64,000 bases of DNA from Phenylobacterium sp. (GCF_022402485.1 NZ_JAKRSA010000009.1:124001-188000), one strand, 5' to 3'. Positions 1 to 9,352 are shown, counted from the first letter of the stretch. The notes: generated by a model not told the origin, from the sequence alone. Translations and numbers: made by a program.

Positions 1-164
1 ATGAACTCATGACCATCGCGGACGCCAGCCAGGGCGATGAACAGGTCACCAGGTTCCACCGAGCGGCTGTCGATGGACAGGCCGCTGACGGAGAAGTTGC
101 CACCGATGACCTCGCCACCGACGGCCTGGGCGATCTCGTTCGCGGTCCAGAGGGGCTCAGACAT
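1..164 (-). CDS. murF: MurF, UDP-MurNAc-tripeptide--D-Ala-D-Ala ligase (N-terminal end only)
   Basis: This is the first 54 codons of a gene that continues beyond the left edge. The reverse strand reads MSEPLWTANEIAQAVGGEVI and continues to a DSRSVEPGDLFIAL stretch, the substrate-binding N-terminal domain shared by Mur ligases and in this form typical of MurF. MurF adds D-Ala-D-Ala to the UDP-MurNAc tripeptide in the cytoplasm, the last cytoplasmic step of the pentapeptide. The ATG at 164 overlaps the murE stop by 8 nt, as expected for translational coupling. The ATP-binding domain is not in the window, so the call rests on the N-terminus and the gene order. Confidence 0.9.
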   Translation of the reverse strand, partial: MSEPLWTANEIAQAVGGEVIGGNFSVSGLSIDSRSVEPGDLFIALAGVRDGHEF

Positions 165-1608
165 GGACACCCTCCAGGGCCTTAGCGGTCACCGCCACGT
201 CATCGAAGGGATGGACGACGCCCGCGATCGTCTGGCCCTGCTCATGGCCCTTGCCGGCCACCACCAGCACGTCGCCCTCGCGCAGGAGGGCCACAGCCGC
301 GGCGATGGCCGCCCGTCGGTCGCCAATATCCTGGGCCTGTGGCGCGCCAGCCCGAACCTGCGCCCGGATGGCTGCTGGATCTTCACTGCGGGGATTGTCG
401 TCGGTGACAATGGCGACATCGGCCAGTTCCGCCGCCGCCGCCCCCATCAGGGGACGCTTGGTGGCGTCCCGATCGCCGCCGGCCCCGAACACCACGATCA
501 GCCGGCCACGGGTATGGGGCCGAAGCGCAGAAAGGGCTGTCCTGAGGCCATCGGGAGTGTGGGCATAGTCCACATAGGCCTCACCGCCCCGGGGGCCAGA
601 CCCCACACGCTGCATACGACCAGGGGCCCCCTGCAGCCGCTCCAGAGCCGCCAGCACCGTTTCGATACTCTCACCGGCGGCCAGGCAAAGACCTGCAGCC
701 GCCAGGGCATTGGCAGCCTGGAAGGCGCCGGCCAGGGGCAGTCGGAGGTCAAAGGTCCGGCCATCATAGGACAGGCTCATGCGCTGACCGTCCGGCAACA
801 GCTCCCGCCGGTTCAGCCGCAGGCTCTGGCCAGCCTCTCCCACCGACAGGATCGCCTGGCCCGCCTGGATCGCAGCGGCAGCGAAGGGGCCGAAGTTGTC
901 AGAGTCGGCATTGAGCACCGCCACGCCGCCCCGGGGCAGCAAGGTCTCAAACAGGCGCAGCTTGGCGGCCCGGTAGGTGTCCATGTCGCCATGGTAGTCC
1001 AGGTGATCCTGGGTCAGATTGAGAAAGCCCGCTGCCTTCAGCCGTACGCCGTCCAGGCGGCGCTGATCGATCCCATGGGAGGACGCCTCCAGGGCCAGGT
1101 GCGTGACCCCGAGGCGGGCCAAACGCGCCAGCAGTTCGGCCAGGTCGCCGGCATCCGGCGTGGTGAGGCCCGGCGGCGTCAGCTGCTCGTCCAGGTCAGG
1201 CCCCGTGGCCAGCACGCCGAGGGTGCCCATGCTGGCGGCACGGCGCCCGGCGCTGGCAAAGATCTGCCGGCAGAAGGTGGCCACCGAGGTCTTGCCGTTG
1301 GTGCCGGTGACTGCCACGCAGACCGGGGGCTGGGCCCCCCAGAAGGCGGCGCCGGCCAGAGCATAGGCCCGACGGGGATCAGCCGTGGCGACCACGGGCA
1401 CCCCCAGATCCTGCAAGGGATGTGGCGCAATCACCGCAGCGGCGCCAGCGCTGACCGCCTGGGCCGCATAGGCTGAACCATCCGCCAGGGACCCTGGCAG
1501 GGCGGCGAACAGGAAGCCTGGCCTGACCTTGCGGCTGTCGGCGGTGACACCGGTAATATCGGGATCCTGAGGCAGGTCCTGGGCGATCAGGGTGGAGAGC
1601 CGGGGCAT
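157..1608 (-). CDS. murE: MurE, UDP-MurNAc-L-Ala-D-Glu:meso-diaminopimelate ligase
   Basis: MurE adds the third residue of the murein stem peptide in the cytoplasm, using ATP. The protein (483 aa, normal length) has an N-terminal DSRKVRPG substrate-binding region, the ATP-binding VTGTNGKTS loop near residue 100, and a DDNPRSEDP motif near residue 400. The DNPR sequence marks specificity for meso-diaminopimelate rather than lysine. The frame is open to a TTG at 1611, but the ATG at 1608 shares one base with the ftsI stop (TGATG), so I take that as the start. It lies between ftsI and murF in the dcw operon. Confidence 0.97.
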   Translation of the reverse strand: MPRLSTLIAQDLPQDPDITGVTADSRKVRPGFLFAALPGSLADGSAYAAQAVSAGAAAVIAPHPLQDLGVPVVATADPRRAYALAGAAFWGAQPPVCVAVTGTNGKTSVATFCRQIFASAGRRAASMGTLGVLATGPDLDEQLTPPGLTTPDAGDLAELLARLARLGVTHLALEASSHGIDQRRLDGVRLKAAGFLNLTQDHLDYHGDMDTYRAAKLRLFETLLPRGGVAVLNADSDNFGPFAAAAIQAGQAILSVGEAGQSLRLNRRELLPDGQRMSLSYDGRTFDLRLPLAGAFQAANALAAAGLCLAAGESIETVLAALERLQGAPGRMQRVGSGPRGGEAYVDYAHTPDGLRTALSALRPHTRGRLIVVFGAGGDRDATKRPLMGAAAAELADVAIVTDDNPRSEDPAAIRAQVRAGAPQAQDIGDRRAAIAAAVALLREGDVLVVAGKGHEQGQTIAGVVHPFDDVAVTAKALEGVHV

Positions 1609-3368
1609 CAACGGGCCTCCGCAAGGATCGTGGGAGCCGAAGCCAACCGGGGCTGATGCTCCAGCGGACCGATGTGCCGGGAAATGCCCAGGAACGGCGC
1701 AATCCGTGAAATCAGGGCCCCCGTGGCGGGGGCAGCGACCCAGCCGCCGGTGGAATAGCCGAAGGTCTCCGGCGAGCCATGGGGCTCATCCAGCAGGATC
1801 AATACGAAATAGCGGTCATTCTCCAGGGGGCCATCCGAGGGGAAGACCGCGGCAAAGGACGAGACCTGACGCTTGTCATTGTAGCGGCGAATGGCCGGAT
1901 CGTACTTTTCGCCCGTGCCGGTCTTGCCGCCGACGCTTAAGCCCGCCGCATCGGCCTTCCCGCCGCTGCCGCCAGTGACATTGGCGCGCATGATCTGCAG
2001 CATCTGCGCCGAGGTGGTTTCAGACAGGACCTGCTTGCCCTCAGGCCGGTAGCCCGGTGCCTGACGGCGGACAGTAAGGGGGATCATCTTTCCACCGTTC
2101 AGCAGGGGCAACATGGCCCGGGTGAGCGCCAGGGGAGAGACATTCATGCCGTGTCCGAAGGATGTGGAGGCCACAGCGTCCTGATTCCACACCTTGGGGG
2201 TCAGGGGCGAGGCAGATTCCTTCAGCTCGACGGCTGCGGCGGTGGTCAGGCCCAGGTCGGTGAAATAGCGGCTCAGACGTTCCGGCCCGACGCCTACGGC
2301 CAGCCGAGCCGTGCCAATATTGGAGGAGTGCTGGAACACCTCCACCAGGCTCAAGACCTTGCGGGAAGCATGGAAGTCGCTGATTTTCCGATAGCCCAGC
2401 TGGTAGGGTTCACGGGCATCGAAGGTCGAGGCCATGGTCGCCACGCCGGTATCGAGGCCGATGGCGACGGTGAAGGCCTTGAAGGTGGACCCCATCTCGA
2501 ACACCGAAGACGCCGCGCGATTGAGACGCTGGTCAGCGGTGGCTGCGCTGGCCTCGTTGGGGTCGAAGTCTGGATAGCTGGCCAGGCCCAGAATCTCTCC
2601 GGTGTGCACATGGGCGACAATGCCCACGGCACCCTTGGGCCCATAGGCCTGAGCGGCCTTGCGAAGCTCGTCCTCGAGGGCACCCTGGACACGCAGATCG
2701 ATGGACAGGGCCACTTCGCCGCCACCCCCAGCCAAGGATCTGATGTCGTCATTCAGAGCCAGCTCAGCGCCCGCCAGGCCCTGGCCACCGGTGTCGGCGA
2801 AACCAATGAGATGCGAGGCCGTATGGTTCAGCGGATAGACCCGCTGTTGTTCAGGTTCGAATGAGATGCCCGGCAGACCGAGACGATGAAGGGCGGCCTT
2901 CTCGACCGGGGTCATCCCGCCCACCAGAAACGTGCGTCGCTCGCCGGACAGGGCACGCTCCAGCCGCTCGGCGTCGACCTCAGGCAAGGCGCGGGCCAGG
3001 GCTACACGGGTCGCCTCCAGGTCCCAGACCTCAGCCGGATCGACATACAGCCCAAAGTGCAGAAGATCCGCCGCCAGCAGCCGCCCCTCTCGATCCACAA
3101 GGTCGGCCCTGGCCTGGGGCGGCGTCCAGCCAGTAACCGCGTGGCGCGCAGCACCCGAGAACAGAGCCGCCTGGGTGGCTCCGATGGCCAGGACCCCGAA
3201 GCCCAACCCAAAGCAGAGCATGACCACGAAGATCCTGATCCGGGCGTCATCCTCCACTCGGCCGGCGGCACGGGCGCGCTCAAAGGCATGCTCCAGTCGC
3301 CAGAACGAGGCCCCCAGCCAGCGCAGGCCAAAGGGGAACCGCCGGGTGACAAGGCCCATCAGGCTCAT
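1608..3368 (-). CDS. ftsI: FtsI (PBP3), septal peptidoglycan transpeptidase
   Basis: This is the class B penicillin-binding protein that cross-links septal murein with FtsW. The 586-aa protein has one N-terminal membrane segment (about residues 45-68), a dimerisation/pedestal region, and a transpeptidase domain. The three active-site motifs are present: STFK (serine 294, lysine 297), SSN at 348-350 and KTG at 482-484. The start overlaps the ftsL stop by 4 nt (ATGA). The gene is part of the dcw operon, so its expression is probably set mainly by the promoter before mraZ. Confidence 0.97.
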   Translation of the reverse strand: MSLMGLVTRRFPFGLRWLGASFWRLEHAFERARAAGRVEDDARIRIFVVMLCFGLGFGVLAIGATQAALFSGAARHAVTGWTPPQARADLVDREGRLLAADLLHFGLYVDPAEVWDLEATRVALARALPEVDAERLERALSGERRTFLVGGMTPVEKAALHRLGLPGISFEPEQQRVYPLNHTASHLIGFADTGGQGLAGAELALNDDIRSLAGGGGEVALSIDLRVQGALEDELRKAAQAYGPKGAVGIVAHVHTGEILGLASYPDFDPNEASAATADQRLNRAASSVFEMGSTFKAFTVAIGLDTGVATMASTFDAREPYQLGYRKISDFHASRKVLSLVEVFQHSSNIGTARLAVGVGPERLSRYFTDLGLTTAAAVELKESASPLTPKVWNQDAVASTSFGHGMNVSPLALTRAMLPLLNGGKMIPLTVRRQAPGYRPEGKQVLSETTSAQMLQIMRANVTGGSGGKADAAGLSVGGKTGTGEKYDPAIRRYNDKRQVSSFAAVFPSDGPLENDRYFVLILLDEPHGSPETFGYSTGGWVAAPATGALISRIAPFLGISRHIGPLEHQPRLASAPTILAEAR

Positions 3369-3721
3369 GGGGCAGCCTCAGGGGCGGGCGCGGGCTTGGC
3401 GCGGGCGGCGGCAGGCAGGCTGAGCTGAGCCAGGGCCTCAGGCGTGGCCTCCTGCGTCACCGCCACCGGTCCCATGTCGAGATAGGCGCTGGACAGCCGC
3501 TCGATCCGCGACGGCTGTTCCAGGTGGGCCACTTCGGCCTGCAGCAAACGGATCTGGGCGCGCTCTGCGGCGATGAGGCGCTCCACTGAGGCGATCTCTG
3601 CCCGCTCCCGCCCGGCCATGGTCTTGGCGAGATAGACGCTCATGATCAGGAGGACGAGCAACCCCAGGGCGATGACATCCACCAGCCGGAACCCACGGAC
3701 ACGATGGCTCAGGAGGCTCAT
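3365..3721 (-). CDS. ftsL: FtsL, bitopic division protein
   Basis: This small (118 aa) protein of the FtsQLB complex recruits and activates the septal synthase FtsWI. It has a short cytoplasmic N-terminus, one membrane helix ([17 protein letters not shown], about residues 15-32), then a periplasmic coiled-coil stretch rich in Glu, Arg and Leu ([20 protein letters not shown]). The C-terminus is Ala/Pro-rich. FtsL sequences diverge strongly, so identification uses topology and its place between rsmH and ftsI. It overlaps both neighbours by 4 nt. Confidence 0.92.
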   Translation of the reverse strand: MSLLSHRVRGFRLVDVIALGLLVLLIMSVYLAKTMAGRERAEIASVERLIAAERAQIRLLQAEVAHLEQPSRIERLSSAYLDMGPVAVTQEATPEALAQLSLPAAARAKPAPAPEAAP

Positions 3722-4650
3722 GCCGCAGCCTTCCAGATCGGGGCCTCGGTGCGGACGGCCGCCCGGAGCTTGGCCGACCGCGCTCGGGGATTGGCGTCCA
3801 GTTCGACCTGGCCCGATGTGCGCGCGCCATTGAAGGACAGGGTGAAGCTCGGTGCCCGGGTATCTTCCACCGGCGGCAGATGACGTGACCCTGCGGGCGT
3901 GCGCCCGGCGCGTTCGGCGAGAAAGGCCTTTACGATCCGGTCTTCCAGGGAATGGAACGTGACCACTGCCAGTCGCCCGCCGGGTTTCAAGACCCGCTCG
4001 GCGGCAATGAGCCCGGCCTCAAGCTCGGCCAGCTCATCATTGACCGCGATGCGCAGGGCCTGGAAGGACCGGGTGGCCGGATGGGATTTGGCACCCTGGC
4101 GTCCGCCCAAAACAGCCTCGATGAAATCCGCCAGCTCCGCCGTGCGGCTGAAGGGCTGTTGGACCCGGCGGCGGGCGATGGCACCGGCGATCCGACGGGA
4201 CTTCTTTTCCTCGCCATAGACCCAGAGGATACGGGCCAGATCCTCAGGCTCGGCGGTGTTGACCAGGTCGGCGGCGGTCTCCCCCTGGTCGCCCATGCGC
4301 ATGTCCAGGGGGCCGTCGCGTAGAAATGAAAAGCCGCGCTCTGCCTCGTCCAGCTGCATGGAGGACACGCCCAGATCCAGGGCCACGCCATCAGCGGCCC
4401 CCGCCCCCAAGACGTCGTCCATGTCCGAAAACCGGGCGCAGACAAGTGTGAAGGTGTCTGACGACAGGTCGGCGGCGAACCGTGCGGCCGTGGGATCACG
4501 GTCAAAGGCCGTGATCTTGGCGCCCGCCGCCAGAAAGGCGCGACTGTAGCCCCCGGCCCCAAAGGTGCCATCGACAACCACATCCCCAGGGGCGATGGCC
4601 AGGGCCTCGATCACCTCAGCCAGCAGCACGGGAAGATGGGGCGCACTCAT
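3718..4650 (-). CDS. rsmH: RsmH (MraW), 16S rRNA C1402 N4-methyltransferase
   Basis: This enzyme methylates the N4 position of C1402 in the 16S rRNA decoding centre, using S-adenosylmethionine. It is 310 aa, normal for the family. It begins with a [11 protein letters not shown] segment followed by the SAM-binding [13 protein letters not shown] loop, and contains the family's [18 protein letters not shown] and [14 protein letters not shown] blocks and a [15 protein letters not shown] block. The start overlaps the mraZ stop by 4 nt, and the gene is the second of the dcw cluster. Confidence 0.97.
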   Translation of the reverse strand: MSAPHLPVLLAEVIEALAIAPGDVVVDGTFGAGGYSRAFLAAGAKITAFDRDPTAARFAADLSSDTFTLVCARFSDMDDVLGAGAADGVALDLGVSSMQLDEAERGFSFLRDGPLDMRMGDQGETAADLVNTAEPEDLARILWVYGEEKKSRRIAGAIARRRVQQPFSRTAELADFIEAVLGGRQGAKSHPATRSFQALRIAVNDELAELEAGLIAAERVLKPGGRLAVVTFHSLEDRIVKAFLAERAGRTPAGSRHLPPVEDTRAPSFTLSFNGARTSGQVELDANPRARSAKLRAAVRTEAPIWKAAA

Positions 4651-5114
4651 GACGCAGCCCCCAGACGCGCCGCGCGTTGGTCGGCGCGCATCTTGGCCAG
4701 GCCCTCGCGGGCCAGTTCACGCTGGGCGGCACGATGGGCCTGGAAGGCTTCCCGCTCCCAGATCTGGAACCGGTCGCCGAGGCCGACGATGACCACCCAG
4801 TCGCTGAGGCCGAACAGGTCGCACAGGGTTTCTGGCAAGGTAACCCGACCGGCGGTGTCAAAGGACAGGCGCGCCATGCCGCCCAGGACCGAAACCTCCA
4901 GCGCCGAGCGCAAGGCGTCACCGAACTCAAGCTCGTCGATCACGCCCCGATATCGGTCGAACAGGGCCTGGCCGCCGCCTTCGATGCAATCGGCCTCAAT
5001 GGAGGGAAAGCAGACAACGCCGTCGAAGGGGCCCGACACGAGGGCGCGGAACTCCTGCGGCACCACGAGGCGGCGCTTGGCGTCCAACTGCTTCTCGAAG
5101 GTCGAGACAAACAT
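4647..5114 (-). CDS. mraZ: MraZ, AbrB-fold transcriptional regulator of the dcw cluster
   Basis: MraZ is a ring-forming DNA-binding protein with two SpoVT/AbrB domains that in E. coli represses its own promoter and hence the division/murein operon. The 155-aa protein shows both repeats: an N-terminal one with [13 protein letters not shown] and a second with [18 protein letters not shown]. Upstream, at 5212-5236, lie three TGGG(A/T) repeats at a 10-bp period, matching the known MraZ operator and supporting autoregulation. It is the first gene of the operon. Confidence 0.96.
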   Translation of the reverse strand: MFVSTFEKQLDAKRRLVVPQEFRALVSGPFDGVVCFPSIEADCIEGGGQALFDRYRGVIDELEFGDALRSALEVSVLGGMARLSFDTAGRVTLPETLCDLFGLSDWVVIVGLGDRFQIWEREAFQAHRAAQRELAREGLAKMRADQRAARLGAAS

Positions 5115-5211
5115 TCGCGCCCGACGCCCTCTCCCCTAGACCCCGAGAGGTCCCGCCCATTGATCCCGCCGGTACCCCGACGGAGTCCGCCAGCCCGCAG
5201 CGAACAGGAAT

Positions 5212-5236
5212 TGGGTTAACATGGGATGGATTGGGT
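5212..5236. promoter_or_regulatory. MraZ box: three TGGGW repeats, 10-bp period
   Basis: TGGGT (5212-5216), TGGGA (5222-5226) and TGGGT (5232-5236) are separated by exactly 5 nt each. This is the arrangement described for MraZ operators in E. coli. The array lies about 100 nt before the mraZ start codon. The TGGG strand is opposite to the direction of mraZ transcription. The sequence match is seen directly; use by MraZ is inferred. Confidence 0.75.
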
Positions 5237-5242
5237 CGCAAT

Positions 5243-5299
5243 GACTCTGAGTGATGGAATCCCCAGAAATCAAAGCTGTCGCGGCAGGTTTATGGTTAA
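5243..5299 (-). promoter_or_regulatory. Candidate cell-cycle promoter elements upstream of mraZ (GANTC, TTAACCAT)
   Basis: Two GANTC sites (GACTC at 5243-5247, GAATC at 5257-5261) lie just upstream of the MraZ box. They are followed on the minus strand by TTAACCAT (5299-5292), an 8-mer associated with CtrA-controlled promoters in Caulobacter. A TTGACG (5309-5304) is a possible -35 element. The motifs are short and could occur by chance, but their clustering in this 270-nt intergenic region fits cell-cycle control of division genes. Confidence 0.4.
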
Positions 5300-5387
5300 C
5301 ACGCGTCAACACTCTACAGAACATACATGGAACATGTTAAGTATAGTGGGGATTGAAACTCCTGCGGGGCTGCGGTTGACCAGGGGT

Positions 5388-5791
<404 letters not shown>

Positions 5792-5820
5792 GTGATCAGT
5801 GGGCGCAGGGGAACCTGCGG

Positions 5821-6438
5821 TCAAGGGTGTACGTCAGAGGCACCCGGTCCCATGGCGCGGGCCATGGGATGATCGCCAAGCGCAGCGGCGACCCGAGCCC
5901 GCACCTCAGGGGACTTGTTCTGCGAGAGCTTGAAGGTCGCCTCCAGGCGGTGGGGCCGCAGTCGGAAGCCTGTGATACCGGCCAGCATGGCCTCAAACCG
6001 ACCCGGCGACATCTTGTGGCGGGTCCAGGGTGGCTTGGGCGCAAGCCTGGCCTCCGCCTGCGTCGACAGGTCGTCCAGCAGCTGGATGAGCCCATCCTCG
6101 CCGATCGGCGTCACCTGCCCCTCGGCCTCGACCGTGAGGTAGTTCCAGGTGGGAACCTGATCGGGGATTTCGTACCAGTCCGGGCTCACATAGGCGTCGG
6201 GTCCCTGGGAGACAGCCAGGGCCGCGCCGCCTCGGGCGAAGGCGGCCGTCAGGGCGTTGTTGCGCGACAGGTGGAACTCCAGAACCACCACCTCCCCGTC
6301 CTGCCGTAGGATGACTGGGGCGTGCGCCACCAGGAGACCCGCCTCGCCCGCGGCGAAAATCCCCATCAAGGGATAGTCGGCCAGATGCGTCCTGATCGCC
6401 TCGACGTCCGTCACCCGAAAGGGCGGGGCCGGATGCAT
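5821..6438 (-). CDS. FMN-binding, PaiB-family negative transcriptional regulator
   Basis: This 205-aa protein has a split-barrel flavin-binding fold of the PaiB type. Family hallmarks include a MHPAPPF start, an FHLSRNNAL block, a YVSPDWYEIPDQVPTWNY block around residue 85-105, and a C-terminal GFRLRPHRLEATFKLSQNKS segment. The B. subtilis PaiB is linked to repression of sporulation and degradative-enzyme genes; in proteobacteria the role is not established. It overlaps the upstream amidase gene by one base (TGATG), so both are probably co-transcribed. Its stop codon overlaps a possible rnpB -35 element. Confidence 0.85.
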   Translation of the reverse strand: MHPAPPFRVTDVEAIRTHLADYPLMGIFAAGEAGLLVAHAPVILRQDGEVVVLEFHLSRNNALTAAFARGGAALAVSQGPDAYVSPDWYEIPDQVPTWNYLTVEAEGQVTPIGEDGLIQLLDDLSTQAEARLAPKPPWTRHKMSPGRFEAMLAGITGFRLRPHRLEATFKLSQNKSPEVRARVAAALGDHPMARAMGPGASDVHP

Positions 6439-7157
6439 CAGGCCTGGGCCCGAAGTAGACCGATCAGTCGGGCTCGGGTCTCGCCATCGGCGATCCCGTC
6501 CACCTGGTGGGGTCGCCAGTGGCGCTGGAACGCGCTGACCACAGTGGTGGTCGCCGCATCAAACTGACCGGACGGTGGACACTCATAGCCCAGCCGCGTG
6601 AGGCCGGCCTGGAAGGCAAAGACGCCGGCCCCTTCTGCGCCCTCCCCCAGGGGAGCGCCGGGGGCGGGGTCAGGCTCCACCCAAAGCCCATGGCCAGCCT
6701 CGGCCAGGGTCTTCCAGGGGAACAGCTCGCCCGGGTCGATCTTGCGGGACGGAGCCACGTCCGAATGGCCGATGATATCGCCGTCAGCAATCATCCAGCG
6801 GCTGCGGATATCGGTGGCCAGCGCAATGACAGCGGCGATCTGGACGTCGGGAAAGGGTCGGTAGCCGAACTCATGGCCGGGATTGACGATCTCGATGCCG
6901 ATGGAGCGGCCATTGATGTCGCGCTCGCCCTTCCAGAACGACACGCCGGCGTGCCAGGCGCGCCGCTCCTCGGCCACCAGGGTGAAGATCCGGCCGTCCT
7001 CTTCCACCACATAGTGGGAGCTGACCTTGGCCTCGGGATCGCGCAGGCGGGCGATGGCAGCCTCGCCGCTTTCCATCCCCGTATAGTGCAACAGGAGGAT
7101 GTCGGGCGGTCCGGCCCGTTCGTTGAAGTTGGGGGAAGGCGCGGGGATGATGTCCAT
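6438..7157 (-). CDS. N-acetylmuramoyl-L-alanine amidase (AmiD/AmpD type) with peptidoglycan-binding domain
   Basis: This is an Amidase_2 zinc enzyme that removes stem peptides from muramic acid during murein recycling or turnover. The sequence shows the family's ILLHYTGM (zinc His), VSSHYVVEEDG, RAWHAGVSFW and GHSDVAPSRKIDPGELFPW blocks, the last giving the second His and the catalytic Lys/Asp region. The C-terminal 60 residues form a PG_binding_1 domain (GYECPPSGQFDAATTTVVSA). No signal peptide or lipobox is evident, so it may act in the cytoplasm as AmpD does. Length is 239 aa. Four bases separate it from the upstream transporter gene. Confidence 0.88.
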   Translation of the reverse strand: MDIIPAPSPNFNERAGPPDILLLHYTGMESGEAAIARLRDPEAKVSSHYVVEEDGRIFTLVAEERRAWHAGVSFWKGERDINGRSIGIEIVNPGHEFGYRPFPDVQIAAVIALATDIRSRWMIADGDIIGHSDVAPSRKIDPGELFPWKTLAEAGHGLWVEPDPAPGAPLGEGAEGAGVFAFQAGLTRLGYECPPSGQFDAATTTVVSAFQRHWRPHQVDGIADGETRARLIGLLRAQA

Positions 7158-7161
7158 GGCC

Positions 7162-8055
7162 CTATTCGGCGCGATTTCGCCAGGCGAGCAAGAGGGGGGC
7201 GACCTGATTGGGCCGCAGCGCGATAATCAGCACCCCAGCCAGCGCCACCGCCGTGCCGATGGCCATGCGAGGTCCGAAGGGGTCGCTCATGATCAGCACC
7301 CCCAGGGCAATGGTGGCCAGAGGCGTCATCAGGGTCAGAGGCGAGATCAGATTGGCCTCATAACGCTGGATCAGGCCGTAATAGGCGGTGTGGGCGGCCA
7401 CCGAGACGATGACGGCTGAGAACACCACGGCAATGACGAAGGGCCAGCCCCCGGCCATGCCCGCCTGGACCTGCCCGGGCTCCAGCCACAGCGATAGCCC
7501 CGCCAGGGGCCAGAAGGACGCAAAGCCGACCCAGGCCTGGAATTGAAGGGGGCGCACCCCGTCCATCTGCTTCATCATCACCGCACCCAGCGAGCCCAGG
7601 AAGGCGGCGGCAACCACAAACAGCAGGCCGCTTGAGACTACAAACCCGCCGGGATCCCACATGACCAGCAGCGCGCCGGAGAGCGTTAGCGAGATGCCGA
7701 TGCCCCGGCGCCACCGCACCTTTTCCCCGAGCATCAGCATGGAGAGCAAGGTGGTGATCGGGACGCCCAGCTGGATAACCACGGCGGCCGCCGAGGCGGT
7801 GGCCGTCTGCAGGCCAATGAACAGCAGGGCAAAGTTGCCGCCCCCCATCAACAGGGCCACCACCAGCAATCGCCAACGGGGGCGCGGCATGGGCAACAGC
7901 CAAGGCAGGGTGATGAGCCCGACCAGGGCAAAGCGCACGGCGGCGTAAAACAGCGGCGGCACAGCCAGATCGGCCACCACATACTTCGAGACGATGTTGT
8001 TGGTCGCCCATATGAGACAGATGAGGACGATCAGGGCGAAATCACGCAGGGCCAT
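7162..8055 (-). CDS. EamA/DMT-family membrane transporter
   Basis: This 297-aa hydrophobic protein has about ten predicted membrane helices in two EamA repeats. The family's conserved features are present, including the N-terminal IWATNNIVSKYV motif, ALLMGGGNFALLFIGL, and PLATIALGVLIMSDPFGPRMAIG near the C-terminus. DMT exporters move metabolites such as amino acids, but the substrate cannot be told from sequence. It heads a run of three closely packed minus-strand genes. Confidence 0.85.
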   Translation of the reverse strand: MALRDFALIVLICLIWATNNIVSKYVVADLAVPPLFYAAVRFALVGLITLPWLLPMPRPRWRLLVVALLMGGGNFALLFIGLQTATASAAAVVIQLGVPITTLLSMLMLGEKVRWRRGIGISLTLSGALLVMWDPGGFVVSSGLLFVVAAAFLGSLGAVMMKQMDGVRPLQFQAWVGFASFWPLAGLSLWLEPGQVQAGMAGGWPFVIAVVFSAVIVSVAAHTAYYGLIQRYEANLISPLTLMTPLATIALGVLIMSDPFGPRMAIGTAVALAGVLIIALRPNQVAPLLLAWRNRAE

Positions 8056-8100
8056 GCCGTGGCCTTAAGCGCGCTTCGAAGGCGCATGGCAAGGCGAATG

Positions 8101-8131
8101 CGCGCCGCCCAGGGGTGAGCCGGGCGGCGCG
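8101..8131. terminator. GC-rich hairpin after the acyl-CoA dehydrogenase gene
   Basis: A 10-bp perfect stem (CGCGCCGCCC at 8101-8110 with GGGCGGCGCG at 8122-8131) follows the stop codon of the acyl-CoA dehydrogenase gene. No clear T-run follows on either strand, so it may stall or stabilise RNA rather than act as a classical terminator. Confidence 0.4.
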
Positions 8132-8144
8132 CGGCCGTTCACCT

Positions 8145-9290
8145 TCAGGCGGCCTTGCCGAAGGACAGGGCCTCATAGCGGGCCAGATGATGGTCGGTGG
8201 AGCCGAACACCCCTTCGATCATGGTGGCGCGCTTGAAGTAGTGGCCGATGGCCATCTCGTCGGTGATCGCCATGCCGCCATGCAACTGGACGGCGTTCTG
8301 GCCAACGAAGCGGCAGGCCTTACCGATCTGCACCTTTGCGGCCGAAATCGCCTGGGCCCTTGCAGGCGCCTCATCCGACAGGCGGATGGTGGCCATGTAG
8401 GTCATGGAGATGGACTGTTCGAGCTGGATGAACATGTCGACCATGCGGTGCTGCAGCACCTGGAACGACGAGATCGGAACCCCGAACTGCTTGCGGGTGC
8501 GGGTGTATTCCACCGTGCCTTCCTGCAGGCGGCGCAGGACGCCACAGGCCTCGGCGCAGGTGGCAGCGATCGCCTCATCCATCACCTTGTCCACGAGCGG
8601 CAGGCCGTGGCCTTCGGGGCCGATCAAGGCCTCAACGCCCACCGAGACGTTCTCGAAGGTGATTTCAGACGCCCGCTGGCCATCCACGGTGGGATAGTCC
8701 CGGGTGGTGACGCCCTTGGCGTTCTTGTCCACCAGGAACACCGAGACCCCTTGCGCATCGCGCTGACCGCCGCCGGTGCGGGCGGTGACGATCAGGTGGG
8801 TGGCATAGGGCGCACCAATGACCACGGCCTTCTGGCCGTTGATCACATAGCCCGTGCCGTCCTTGGTCGCCGTGGTCTTCAGGTCCTGCCAGGTGTAGCG
8901 GGCCTGGGGCTCGGCATAGGCAAAGGCGAAGATCGCCTCGCCACCGATGATCTTCTCGATCAGGTCAGGTGCTGCAGCATGGCCAGAATGCTTGAGGAAG
9001 CCGCCGCCGATCACCACCGTGCCCATATAGGGCTCGATGACCAGGGCTTTGCCGAACTCCTCCATGACGACCATGTTTTCGACCGGGCCGCCGCCCAGGC
9101 CGCCCAGGTCCTCGGAGAACGGGGCACCGAGGATGCCGAGCTCTTCGGCGAAGGCCTTCCAGACCTCAGGCCGCCAGCCGGCCTCGCTCCGGATCGCCGC
9201 GCGGCGGGCGTCGAAGGCGTAGTGGTCAGCCAGATAGCTGGCGACCGTGTCGCGCAGCATCGACTGTTCGTCGGTAAAGCTGAAGTCCAT
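8145..9290 (-). CDS. Acyl-CoA dehydrogenase, small-subunit (PimD-like) type
   Basis: This FAD-dependent enzyme (381 aa) oxidises acyl-CoA to 2-enoyl-CoA. It has an N-terminal helical domain (MDFSFTDEQSMLRDTVASYL), a central beta domain (AYAEPQARYTWQDLKTTA), and a C-terminal helical domain with TRKQFGVPISSFQVLQHRM and QNAVQLHGGMAITDE. The usual C-terminal IYGGSNE motif is replaced by EGVFGSTDHH. This suggests it works as the partner of the neighbouring large subunit, like PimC/PimD or other heteromeric acyl-CoA dehydrogenases. The physiological substrate is unknown. It lies 112 nt after the companion gene, beyond a terminator-like hairpin. Confidence 0.88.
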   Translation of the reverse strand: MDFSFTDEQSMLRDTVASYLADHYAFDARRAAIRSEAGWRPEVWKAFAEELGILGAPFSEDLGGLGGGPVENMVVMEEFGKALVIEPYMGTVVIGGGFLKHSGHAAAPDLIEKIIGGEAIFAFAYAEPQARYTWQDLKTTATKDGTGYVINGQKAVVIGAPYATHLIVTARTGGGQRDAQGVSVFLVDKNAKGVTTRDYPTVDGQRASEITFENVSVGVEALIGPEGHGLPLVDKVMDEAIAATCAEACGVLRRLQEGTVEYTRTRKQFGVPISSFQVLQHRMVDMFIQLEQSISMTYMATIRLSDEAPARAQAISAAKVQIGKACRFVGQNAVQLHGGMAITDEMAIGHYFKRATMIEGVFGSTDHHLARYEALSFGKAA

Positions 9291-9352
9291 GGGGGGTCCT
9301 CTTCAGAACCTGTCCGCATTGGGGCAGGCTTGGAAACTCGGAAATGGCGCAG

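Noticed and set aside
37-1476. Long plus-strand reading frames opposite murE
   Set aside because: They are antisense shadows of a conserved gene, caused by high GC; the products have Gly/Gln/His-rich composition and no recognisable domain.
8101-8131. Classical Rho-independent terminator
   Set aside because: The stem is strong but no T-run follows on either strand, so only a hairpin is claimed with low confidence.
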